NCBI RefSeq assembly: GCF_005250615.1
Contig: NZ_SULM01000005.1
Location: 310,001-374,000, forward strand
Length of the DNA: 64,000 nucleotides
Source of the DNA: Pseudomonas rhizoryzae
Lineage (GTDB): Bacteria > Pseudomonadota > Gammaproteobacteria > Pseudomonadales > Pseudomonadaceae
Direction of reading: 5' to 3'
The stretch's first letter is position 1. Every line of letters begins with the position of its first letter. A program made the position numbers and the translations under genes. Of this stretch, positions 42,621 to 48,697 are shown piece by piece. The notes beneath the pieces were generated by a model that was given only the letters and a program-made list of their open reading frames with translations, searched no databases and was not told the DNA's origin.

Positions 42621-42866
42621 TCAGGCCGCCGGTTGATTCACTTCCGGCTCGACGAAGCGCTCGGGGTACAGGATGTGGATCTCAGTGAGATCACCCTCGA
42701 ATACCCCGCACAGCTTCTCGGCCAAGCCAGCGGATGGCCGCTGAACACCTCTTTCCACTCGGGACAAATTCCCGGTATCGATCGCCTCACCCGCAGCGCG
42801 AAGTCGATCAACCACATCTGCCAGTCTCCAGCCCTTCTGGACCCTGGCCTTTTTCAACGGAGTCAT
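42621..42866 (-). CDS. cro: Cro-like repressor
   Basis: The 81-residue protein has a helix-turn-helix of the XRE type (LADVVDRLRAAGEAIDTGNLSRVERG in short blocks) that resembles the DNA-binding domain of the divergent CI. It starts at the ATG 42866 behind AGAGG at 7 bp. The frame continues upstream but overlaps cI and the operators. It is the first leftward gene after the operator cluster, the position of lambda cro. Confidence 0.86.
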   Translation of the reverse strand: MTPLKKARVQKGWRLADVVDRLRAAGEAIDTGNLSRVERGVQRPSAGLAEKLCGVFEGDLTEIHILYPERFVEPEVNQPAA

Positions 42867-42902
42867 GGGATGACCTCTTGCCTGGACGTTGTTAATTTGC
42901 AG

Positions 42903-42966
42903 TCTGCGCAGTACGCAGATTATTTGCAAGCCAAATCTGCGCAGGACGCTTTGCGCGATACGCAGC
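42903..42966. promoter_or_regulatory. Operator cluster between cro and cI (OR-like)
   Basis: The best site is TCTGCGCAGTACGCAGA, a near-perfect palindrome at 42903-42919. Weaker matches are TCTGCGCAGGACGCTTT at 42936-42952 and TTTGCGCGATACGCAGC at 42950-42966. The same motif occurs three times at 45446-45509. These should be the CI and Cro binding sites for the divergent cro and cI promoters. Confidence 0.82.
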
Positions 42967-42986
42967 AAAGGCCGAACAATTCCGGC

Positions 42987-43619
42987 ATGGAAATAGGTGA
43001 GATCATCCGCCAGGCCCGGAAAAAACAAGGCCTGACCTTAGAGCAGCTCGCGCACCAGGTCGGAACCGATACTGGAAACCTGTCGCGCCTGGAGCGCGGC
43101 AAACAGGGGGCAAGCCAAGAGCTGCTGTCGAAGCTGCTCGGGGCGCTGGGTCTGTCCCTGGGCGCAATGGACGCGGACCAATCCAACGTCGGCCCGCCCG
43201 TGCCCATTACCTCCCCCTTCCGGCAGATCCCGATAGTCGGCATCGCGCAGCTTGGCGCCGAGGGCTATTGGACAGCCCTAAGCCCGAGCGAGGGCCACAT
43301 CAACTTCCCAACCCATGACAAGGACGCTTACGCCCTTCGGCTGCGCGGCGACTCGATGTCCCCGGCTATCCGCTCTGGGTGGGTGGCGATCATTGAGCCG
43401 AACGGAGATCTAGTGCCAGGCGAATACGTCTACATCAAGCTTCACGGCGTCCACGACGAGGGCGAGAGCATGGTAAAGGAGCTGCTGCGTGCCGATGACT
43501 ATGAGGTGAGCCTGATGTCGGTGAACGATGCCTTCGGGCGCAGGACAATCCCCTGGGAGCAAATCCAGCATTGCTACCCGGTGGGTGCCATCGTGCCGCC
43601 CAGCAAGATCGTGCAGTAG
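42987..43619 (+). CDS. cI: CI-like prophage repressor with S24 peptidase domain
   Basis: The 210-residue protein has an N-terminal XRE helix-turn-helix (ARKKQGLTLEQLAHQVG, GNLSRLERGKQG). The C-terminal LexA-like S24 domain has the catalytic Ser in GDSMSPAI and the Lys in ESMVKELL. It should keep the prophage silent by binding the two operator clusters. At the expected self-cleavage place the sequence is VGIAQLGAEG, so the dipeptide is Leu-Gly instead of the usual Ala-Gly. The ATG at 42987 is chosen because upstream sequence in this frame is operator DNA. Confidence 0.9.
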   Translation: MEIGEIIRQARKKQGLTLEQLAHQVGTDTGNLSRLERGKQGASQELLSKLLGALGLSLGAMDADQSNVGPPVPITSPFRQIPIVGIAQLGAEGYWTALSPSEGHINFPTHDKDAYALRLRGDSMSPAIRSGWVAIIEPNGDLVPGEYVYIKLHGVHDEGESMVKELLRADDYEVSLMSVNDAFGRRTIPWEQIQHCYPVGAIVPPSKIVQ

Positions 43620-43642
43620 CAACCACGGGACAGGAGGTGCGC

Positions 43643-43768
43643 ATGAACGCAATTCGATTCTGGAGAGACGTCTGGCATGGCAGGCCTGGCGCAAGGCCCA
43701 TTGCCTGGTGCATCGCGGCATTTACTGCGGCTTCCGCTGCTTGCCAGATGGTCGGATGCCTGGACTAG
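43643..43768 (+). CDS. Small membrane peptide (41 residues)
   Basis: The product starts MNAIRFWRDVWHG and has one hydrophobic helix (IAWCIAAFTAASAACQMVGC). GGAGG lies 6 bp before the ATG. It is the first gene behind cI and is likely co-transcribed with it in the lysogen. Function unknown. Confidence 0.6.
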   Translation: MNAIRFWRDVWHGRPGARPIAWCIAAFTAASAACQMVGCLD

Positions 43769-43776
43769 GAGGATGG

Positions 43777-44031
43777 ATGAGCGACGAAAAACGTTTTCTT
43801 GCCCTAACGGCAAGCGCAGCTGCTATGGGGACCGTGCTTAGCTCTATTGTGTCCTGTCAAATTACAGTGGCTACAAAAGTACTCAAGCTTATGCCGGAAA
43901 AGGAATTCGACGAGGCAAGGGAAGAAGTCATGTCTGAACTCAGAAACTCAATCGAGCAGATGTCTGACGTATATAAGTCTCTCGGCAGACTAAAGGAGCT
44001 GCTCGAGGAAGAAGAAAATGGATCCGATTAA
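43777..44031 (+). CDS. Small membrane-anchored coiled-coil protein
   Basis: The 84-residue protein begins MSDEKRFLALTASAAAMGTV. It has one weakly hydrophobic helix (about 8-30) and then a highly charged helical tail (EEVMSELRNSIEQM, LKELLEEEEN). AGGAGG precedes the ATG. The DNA is AT-richer than the phage average. It overlaps the next gene by 14 bp, so the two proteins may work together. It lies in the position of lambda rex genes. Confidence 0.65.
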   Translation: MSDEKRFLALTASAAAMGTVLSSIVSCQITVATKVLKLMPEKEFDEAREEVMSELRNSIEQMSDVYKSLGRLKELLEEEENGSD

Positions 44032-44365
44032 GATCCCGGACTTCGCATCCAAGTCCCTTGACGTCCTATCGCGCAGAGTTGATAAGCTTGAATCCATGAG
44101 TCAGCCTCATGCTGAATTTGGCGGTGGCGGCGGAAAAGGTGGTGGCGAGATGGACGGAAGAATTAGAGCTCTCGAATCTGGAATGACTGACGTCAAGGTG
44201 GCGCTTGGCAAGATAGAGACGCGCCTGGACTTCATCGAGCGAAACATGATCACCAAAGGGCAGCTGGCCATCTATGCCTTGCTGACAGTCCTATCCATTG
44301 CAGCGGGCGGTTGGTGGATCGTTCAGCAGTACCTGGCACCCATCCTGAGAGCGATTCCGAAATAG
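44018..44365 (+). CDS. C-terminally anchored membrane protein with coiled coil
   Basis: The 115-residue protein has a helical N terminus (LSRRVDKLESM), a Gly-rich linker (GGGGGKGGGEMDG) and a second coiled-coil helix. The C-terminal membrane helix is LAIYALLTVLSIAAGGWWIV. The soluble part would face the cytoplasm. With the preceding gene it forms a two-gene lysogen-expressed pair followed by a terminator. A role in superinfection exclusion is a guess from position. Confidence 0.66.
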   Translation: MDPIKIPDFASKSLDVLSRRVDKLESMSQPHAEFGGGGGKGGGEMDGRIRALESGMTDVKVALGKIETRLDFIERNMITKGQLAIYALLTVLSIAAGGWWIVQQYLAPILRAIPK

Positions 44366-44383
44366 CCTCAGCCTTCCACTAAA

Positions 44384-44404
44384 AGCCCGGCCCCGCGCCG
44401 GGCT
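44384..44404 (+). terminator. Intrinsic terminator-like hairpin after the cI-linked genes
   Basis: A perfect 8-bp stem (AGCCCGGC / GCCGGGCT) with a 5-base loop lies 19 bp after the stop at 44365. A T-rich but interrupted tract follows. Confidence 0.7.
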
Positions 44405-44508
44405 TCCTGTTTCTACCGCCCGCCCCTCTAACCACGCAGCCCGTCACGTTCTCCGCCTAACTCTAATCCAGCGGCTAGAATGACGGCTCTATGACATGGA
44501 GGTGCATT

Positions 44509-45000
44509 GTGAAAACGATTCGATTGACTGTGGCAGCCTTGGCGCTGGCCGCCCTTGGTGGGTGTGTTGCGGTTCAGCCGCAAGCCAGATCCCTATTCCC
44601 AGCTGCTGAGTACAGCTACCTGCCGAAGACGGGCACTGGTAGCGTCCGCGGTCAGGTTTTCATGAGGACCGTGGGAGGTGACGTAAAGTATGGTGCCGGC
44701 TCGAACGTTGAGCTCACTCCGGTTACCTCGTACACCGAGGAGTGGTACAACGCGAGCTTTGTGCGAAAGGTACCGATAGCTGCTCCGGACAGCCGCCTAC
44801 TGAGCTACATCCGGAACAAGCGCGCAGACGGTACGGGTAGCTTCAAATTCACCGACCTGCCCCCTGGCGAGTACTTCGTGGTTTCCGAGGTGCGCTGGCA
44901 GGCCCCCACGCAGTTTGGACTTGCGCCTCAGGGTGGTTTCATTGCCACCAGGGTCACAGTGGAAAACGATAAAGAAAGCGAAGTCATCGTCACCCAGTAA
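44509..45000 (+). CDS. Prophage lipoprotein with carboxypeptidase-regulatory-like domain
   Basis: The 163-residue protein has a signal sequence (KTIRLTVAALALAALGGC) ending in a lipobox with Cys19, so it should be a lipoprotein. The mature part is beta-rich and ends with FKFTDLPPGEYFVVSEVRW, a pattern seen in carboxypeptidase-regulatory-like folds. The GTG start at 44509 follows GGAGG. It has its own terminator and lies between the two operator clusters. Prophage lipoproteins in such places often change the cell surface. The role is unknown. Confidence 0.75.
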   Translation: MKTIRLTVAALALAALGGCVAVQPQARSLFPAAEYSYLPKTGTGSVRGQVFMRTVGGDVKYGAGSNVELTPVTSYTEEWYNASFVRKVPIAAPDSRLLSYIRNKRADGTGSFKFTDLPPGEYFVVSEVRWQAPTQFGLAPQGGFIATRVTVENDKESEVIVTQ

Positions 45001-45015
45001 TGTAATCGCCAGCAA

Positions 45016-45039
45016 AGCCCGCCTAGCGCGGGCTTTTTT
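45016..45039 (+). terminator. Intrinsic terminator after the lipoprotein gene
   Basis: A 7-bp stem (AGCCCGC / GCGGGCT) with a 5-base loop is followed by six T. It ends the lipoprotein transcript. Confidence 0.88.
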
Positions 45040-45074
45040 GTGCCCGGAACCTTGCCGCTTCGCTTGGACTCAAA

Positions 45075-45094
45075 TACTGTACATTTGAACAGTG
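45075..45094. promoter_or_regulatory. LexA (SOS) box upstream of the DUF1654 gene
   Basis: The site is CTGT-N8-ACAG at 45077-45092 with TA before it, a good match to the LexA consensus. It lies about 20 bp upstream of the GTG start of the DUF1654 gene. Confidence 0.8.
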
Positions 45095-45113
45095 TCACAG
45101 TAGGAGGTGTTCC

Positions 45114-45374
45114 GTGCCCCGTAGCAATGCCCAGGTCGTCAAGAAACAGGTTCAGGTGTCTAGCTATGAGCGTCTGTGCCACCGCATCAATGCTCATATC
45201 GCCGAGCCGCACGCGCAGATCGAGCACCGTTGCCGGGTCGAGCGCATGGACACAGACCATGACGACGACTGGGAGCGGGTGGTGGACGAGATGCGGGAGG
45301 TGGATGGCCTCTCTGTCGAGCGCAAGGACGATGGCTATGAATTCACCTGGAAGCGCATGCCCACGGAAGACTGA
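45114..45374 (+). CDS. DUF1654 family protein, SOS-controlled
   Basis: The 86-residue protein matches DUF1654, a family found mainly in Pseudomonas and its prophages. It begins PRSNAQVVKKQVQVSSYERL and ends EFTWKRMP, with an acidic middle. It starts at a GTG behind AGGAGG. A LexA box lies just upstream and a strong terminator just downstream, so it is a single SOS-inducible gene. The biochemical role of the family is unknown to me. Confidence 0.8.
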   Translation: MPRSNAQVVKKQVQVSSYERLCHRINAHIAEPHAQIEHRCRVERMDTDHDDDWERVVDEMREVDGLSVERKDDGYEFTWKRMPTED

Positions 45375-45391
45375 CCCCGAGTGATACATGA

Positions 45392-45414
45392 AGCCCGCCG
45401 CGAGCGGGCTTTTT
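45392..45414 (+). terminator. Intrinsic terminator after the DUF1654 gene
   Basis: A 7-bp stem (AGCCCGC / GCGGGCT) with a 5-base loop is followed by five T. It insulates the rightward early promoter from the SOS gene. Confidence 0.88.
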
Positions 45415-45445
45415 CATGCCCGGCAAAAAATCTAATCCCGACCAA

Positions 45446-45509
45446 TCTGCGCTTGACGCAGATTCGTTTTCTGCGCATAGTGCAAACCATGAACTGCGCA
45501 AGACGCAGA
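45446..45509. promoter_or_regulatory. Second operator cluster (OL-like)
   Basis: Three 17-bp sites share the motif of the cro-cI operators: TCTGCGCTTGACGCAGA (45446-45462), TCTGCGCATAGTGCAAA (45470-45486) and ACTGCGCAAGACGCAGA (45493-45509). Centres are 24 and 23 bp apart, as in lambda operators. Confidence 0.86.
45453..45481 (+). promoter_or_regulatory. Rightward early promoter (PL-equivalent)
   Basis: TTGACG (45453-45458) and CATAGT (45476-45481) are spaced by 17 bp and lie inside the first two operators, so repressor binding would block it. It drives the recombination and integration genes. Confidence 0.75.
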
Positions 45510-45530
45510 TTCGGGTAGCTCCACCGCCCC

Positions 45531-45616
45531 TGCTCTTTACCAATTCGACGCAACAAAGAAACCACAGACCGCATTGCCTCTACGGCGACCGGCAATCAGA
45601 CAGGCCCGAAAGCCTG
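45531..45616 (+). promoter_or_regulatory. Candidate nut-like antitermination site
   Basis: TGCTCTTTAC at 45531-45540 matches the boxA consensus and lies about 45 bp after the expected transcription start. A small hairpin (CAGGC / GCCTG, 45601-45616) about 60 bp further could act as boxB. The boxA match is good. The boxB assignment is weak. Confidence 0.5.
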
Positions 45617-45821
45617 CCCACGCGAAGGCGACCCTGAGGGGCGACCGGGACGGCTGATTGAGGGCACCTGGCCCGCTCCGCGAGAGCGACCCGTATGCAA
45701 TGCGCAGCAACACCGATTCGAATTAGCGCGCCTAGCCTCGGCAAAGGGCGCGCCGGACCTCTCGCCGTGTGCCTACACCACATCGGGCACCGGGGCTGTA
45801 CGCGGCGAGTTGTAAGGCCCG

Positions 45822-46025
45822 ATGACCATGGCGAAACGAACACGATGCCCACGGCGCCATGACCAGGGAAGCCCCAAGCCACCCAACCTGAAAGCCTTAG
45901 CTGCAGACATCGGCGGCGTGGCACCCAACGACATTGATGAGCATGCGGTCGCGCTAGAGCCCAGCAGGTGCGCGCGGCGGGAAAGCATCACTTCAGCACC
46001 TGGGCGACCGGGTGCTGCGGGATGA
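45822..46025 (+). CDS. Possible small basic leader protein (N-position)
   Basis: This 67-residue frame begins MTMAKRTRCPRRHDQ and is the first open frame after the early promoter and the boxA-like site. The Arg-rich start and the position recall lambda N, but no family signature is seen and the ribosome-binding site is poor. It may not be a gene. The rest of 45516-45821 holds no other coding frame that I can support. Confidence 0.3.
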   Translation: MTMAKRTRCPRRHDQGSPKPPNLKALAADIGGVAPNDIDEHAVALEPSRCARRESITSAPGRPGAAG

Positions 46026-46040
46026 CAACCAGGAGGCTCC

Positions 46041-46223
46041 ATGAACAGAACCCTTTTCATCACGCACCGCGGCGAGCGGACAGTCTTCGAAGACGCAGAC
46101 CTGGCCGCCTGCATCAGCGAGGCGAACAGGCTCAACACCGAGCGCGGATATCACGCTGGCGTGCATGTCGTTGAACGCCAAGACGGCCATCGGATGACGG
46201 CGGCTGAGTGCCGAGCAGCCTGA
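46041..46223 (+). CDS. Small hypothetical early protein
   Basis: The 60-residue protein starts MNRTLFITHRGERTVFED behind AGGAGG at 5 bp. It looks like a small alpha/beta fold. It lies at the head of the rightward early genes. No function is recognised. Confidence 0.6.
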   Translation: MNRTLFITHRGERTVFEDADLAACISEANRLNTERGYHAGVHVVERQDGHRMTAAECRAA

Positions 46224-46295
46224 GCAGTTTTCCTCGCTGTCCTTGGCAACAGGGCCAGACGGGAAAACACCACCACAGCCCTGGAGGGCACTGAA

Positions 46296-46574
46296 ATGAC
46301 TGATCGACTGACTCAACTCGCCGCCTCCCTCACCGAAGCCCAGGAGCCTTTCAAGGTGGGCGACAAAGTGGTCTGGAAAGACGGGCTCAAACACAAGCGT
46401 TCGGAGGGGCCCTTCATTATTACCGAGGTTCTTCCTAAGACCATTTTCGCTGAAGGCGTAAGCGCTGGAAGCCCTTACTTCAGGGAGCCGATGACCGTCA
46501 AAGCTGCCTTCTTCGATAACGACGAAGACCTGGTGGAATGCCACTTCGACGCCCGCCGCTTCCGCCTGGCCTAA
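46296..46574 (+). CDS. Small hypothetical early protein with SH3-like pattern
   Basis: The 92-residue protein begins MTDRLTQLAASLTEAQ. The block FKVGDKVVWKDGLK and the following strands suggest a small SH3- or KOW-like barrel. GGAGGG precedes the ATG. A hairpin follows the stop. Function unknown. Confidence 0.62.
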   Translation: MTDRLTQLAASLTEAQEPFKVGDKVVWKDGLKHKRSEGPFIITEVLPKTIFAEGVSAGSPYFREPMTVKAAFFDNDEDLVECHFDARRFRLA

Positions 46575-46584
46575 CGCATCACTG

Positions 46585-46608
46585 AAGCGCCTTCCAACGA
46601 GGGCGCTT
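46585..46608 (+). terminator. Hairpin after the early gene at 46296
   Basis: AAGCGCC / GGCGCTT arms with a 10-base loop lie 10 bp after the stop codon and are followed by only three T. It is a weak terminator at best. Confidence 0.45.
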
Positions 46609-46763
46609 TGGGATGCAGAAGACGGGAAGTCGCGCCAGCCCATCGGTCAACAGGGGCCAGCACTGCATCACCCCTTTTCGCCAGCACGCATCGCCACCCC
46701 CAGCGGTGCGTTTGCGATTTTATCCAAACCAATGAGGCCGCAGAGACGCGGCGAGGGATCGTC

Positions 46764-47201
46764 ATGTCCGAGAAAACAGAACCCGGCTACTGCGAAGGTG
46801 ATATCTGCGGCCGTGATGGCTGCCAGGGCCTCATCAAGGACCATCCAGTTGATGGGTGCACCTGCTTTATCTGCGCGCCGTGCTCAGCCTGTACCGCTGA
46901 GCGTGGCTACTGCCCTCACTGTGGCTGGGAAGCCGCAGATGACCCGCTCATTCGGCGGGACATGGGACCGATCAGCCTGGGCGCTGGCTTCGCTTTCGTC
47001 GAGCCCGTTCGACGGGTACTAGACCCATCGAAGGTTGACTTCGTGATCAAGCTGCATACCGCAAGCTCAATGATCAAGGAAGGCGTCTACCCGCCCCACA
47101 TGAGCCGGCAAGAGGTAGAGGAAAAGGTTCGCGGCACCTTCGGCGGACGCTTCAACAAGTTCAAAGACGGCTTCTTCGAATACGTCGCCTACACAGATTG
47201 A
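46764..47201 (+). CDS. Cys-rich, probable zinc-binding early protein
   Basis: The 145-residue protein has eleven Cys in its first 60 residues (CEGDICGRDGC, CTCFICAPCSAC, CPHCGWE), enough for two or three zinc sites. The C-terminal half is a separate small domain (MSRQEVEEKVRGTFGGRFNKF in blocks). GAGGG lies 6 bp before the ATG at 46764. No family is recognised. A nucleic-acid or protein-binding role is likely. Confidence 0.65.
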   Translation: MSEKTEPGYCEGDICGRDGCQGLIKDHPVDGCTCFICAPCSACTAERGYCPHCGWEAADDPLIRRDMGPISLGAGFAFVEPVRRVLDPSKVDFVIKLHTASSMIKEGVYPPHMSRQEVEEKVRGTFGGRFNKFKDGFFEYVAYTD

Positions 47202-47239
47202 CTCCCCGCGCCGTCCGGCGCACACCCGAGACCCACACC

Positions 47240-47569
47240 ATGACCCTCGCCATCCAGCATGAGCGGGCGCTCGAGTGCGCCCACGAGCAGGTGCTGCAGC
47301 TCCAGCACGACATCGACACCGGCAACCCCGACACGATGCTGGCCTTCGCCATCCACTGCGACCTCCAGATCGACCCGGCGCGCCAGGTCGCGCTGCTGGA
47401 GACGCTGGCCGCCATGCGCGATCACCAGTTCAACGAGGCCTACATGACCCTCGCCAGCATCTGTCTCCCGCTGGCCAAGGAGCTGCTGGAGTGGCGCCGG
47501 GTACTGCTGGCCGAGCACGAACCTTTTTTCACCGCCGAACTGGCCAAGCGCCGCAAGGAGGCTGCATGA
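47240..47569 (+). CDS. Hypothetical helical early protein
   Basis: The 109-residue protein starts MTLAIQHERALECAHEQVLQ. It is almost entirely helical, with a His/Cys-containing middle. It heads a run of six short genes whose starts overlap the stops before them (ATGA or GTGA). No function is recognised. Confidence 0.62.
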   Translation: MTLAIQHERALECAHEQVLQLQHDIDTGNPDTMLAFAIHCDLQIDPARQVALLETLAAMRDHQFNEAYMTLASICLPLAKELLEWRRVLLAEHEPFFTAELAKRRKEAA

Positions 47570-47772
47570 AAACCGATCAGGAAATCGCCCAACGCCTGGT
47601 GGAGATGTGGATCGCTCGCATCCCCGCCTTCGGTGACGGCATCGCCGAGGGCATGAACGAGATGGCCTATGCCCTGGGCGCCATCGACGACCGGGCCCAC
47701 GACCACAACCGGGTTCGCATCTCGCAGGAAGTCGCGAAGCGCTGGGCAAAGGCGCAAGGAGCAGCAGCATGA
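47566..47772 (+). CDS. Small hypothetical early protein
   Basis: The 68-residue protein begins MKTDQEIAQRLVEMWIARIP and is helical and amphipathic. It overlaps both neighbours by 4 bp and so belongs to the translationally coupled early cluster. No family is recognised. Confidence 0.6.
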   Translation: MKTDQEIAQRLVEMWIARIPAFGDGIAEGMNEMAYALGAIDDRAHDHNRVRISQEVAKRWAKAQGAAA

Positions 47773-47987
47773 CCATTAACGACGGAGGTCGCGCATTCCC
47801 TCGCACCAGTGATGCCTACGGCCCTGAGTTCGGCATGAGCCTGCGCGACTACTTCGCGGCCAAGGCTATGCAGGGCTGCAATGCCAATCTGGACGAGCAG
47901 TTCACCAGGATGAACCTGACGGCCGTGGCGCAGATGGCATATCAGCAGGCTGACGAGATGCTGGCAGCGCGGGAGGTCCAGCCGTGA
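47769..47987 (+). CDS. Small conserved phage protein
   Basis: The 72-residue protein contains the block FGMSLRDYFAAKAMQG, which is common in small early proteins of many Proteobacterial phages. The rest is helical (QMAYQQADEMLAAR). It is coupled to both neighbours. Function unknown. Confidence 0.68.
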   Translation: MTINDGGRAFPRTSDAYGPEFGMSLRDYFAAKAMQGCNANLDEQFTRMNLTAVAQMAYQQADEMLAAREVQP

Positions 47988-48184
47988 CCACCTCCCCCGT
48001 CCCCGCCATCACCGACGACCAAGTCGCCGAGGCCGAAGCGCGCCACACCCTGCTGCTGCGCGCCAGACAGTCGCTGCCCGACGCCCTGGGCCTGCCGCCG
48101 GAGACCCGGCTGATCGATACCCCGATCCGCTCCCCAATGATGCGCCGGCCGGGTCGGCGCTGGTCGGTGGAGGTGGCGTCATGA
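47984..48184 (+). CDS. Small hypothetical early protein
   Basis: The 66-residue protein starts at a GTG overlapping the previous stop. It reads MTTSPVPAITDDQVAEAEAR and has a basic C terminus (MMRRPGRRWSVEV). No function is recognised. Confidence 0.55.
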   Translation: MTTSPVPAITDDQVAEAEARHTLLLRARQSLPDALGLPPETRLIDTPIRSPMMRRPGRRWSVEVAS

Positions 48185-48588
48185 CGAAGCCTCTCGAAGC
48201 CATTGTTCGCCACGAGCGTGCGGCCCAGGAGGTCGCAAGGCTACGGCGCGAGATCGGCAAGGCTCTGGCGCTCTGTTCGGTCAGCGTTGAGCACCAGGAC
48301 TGGAGCCTACCTGCAGCTCGCCGGAACGAGCTCACTGAGCCTGGCGGCCGGATCAAGACACACCTCTGGCAGGCTCTTCATCACCTTGAGCCCTCCTCTT
48401 GCGGCTACGGCATGGTCCGCCTTGATGACCACGATGTTGGTAACTTCCTAGCTGATGCGGAGTGCGAGCACTGCCGCAAAGCCTGGGAGCTGCACCTTAA
48501 GCGCAAGGTAGCGCGGCAGGAACTGGGTCGCGCCAGGGTAGCGATTCGAGCTATCGGGCGGGCGGCGCTGGCCAAGGTCGCATCGTGA
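48181..48588 (+). CDS. Hypothetical early protein
   Basis: The 135-residue protein begins MTKPLEAIVRHERAAQEVAR. It is helical and contains a CEHC pair near residue 95. It overlaps the neighbours by 4 bp on each side. No function is recognised. Confidence 0.6.
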   Translation: MTKPLEAIVRHERAAQEVARLRREIGKALALCSVSVEHQDWSLPAARRNELTEPGGRIKTHLWQALHHLEPSSCGYGMVRLDDHDVGNFLADAECEHCRKAWELHLKRKVARQELGRARVAIRAIGRAALAKVAS

Positions 48589-48683
48589 AAGCCCAGTCCA
48601 TGGCACGCGCCATCGCCGAGGGCGCTCTGGCCGCCGTCGCTCTCTACGCCTTTCTCATCATCGCCTGGCTTGCCTTCTGCTGA
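48585..48683 (+). CDS. Tiny membrane peptide (32 residues)
   Basis: A GTG overlaps the previous stop (GTGA) and opens a 32-residue frame (MKAQSMARAIAEGALAA onward) that is one hydrophobic helix ending in WLAFC. It is too short for routine calling, but the coupling and the clean membrane helix support it. It lies just before the exonuclease gene. Confidence 0.5.
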   Translation: MKAQSMARAIAEGALAAVALYAFLIIAWLAFC

Positions 48684-48697
48684 GCCCTGGAGCCCCC

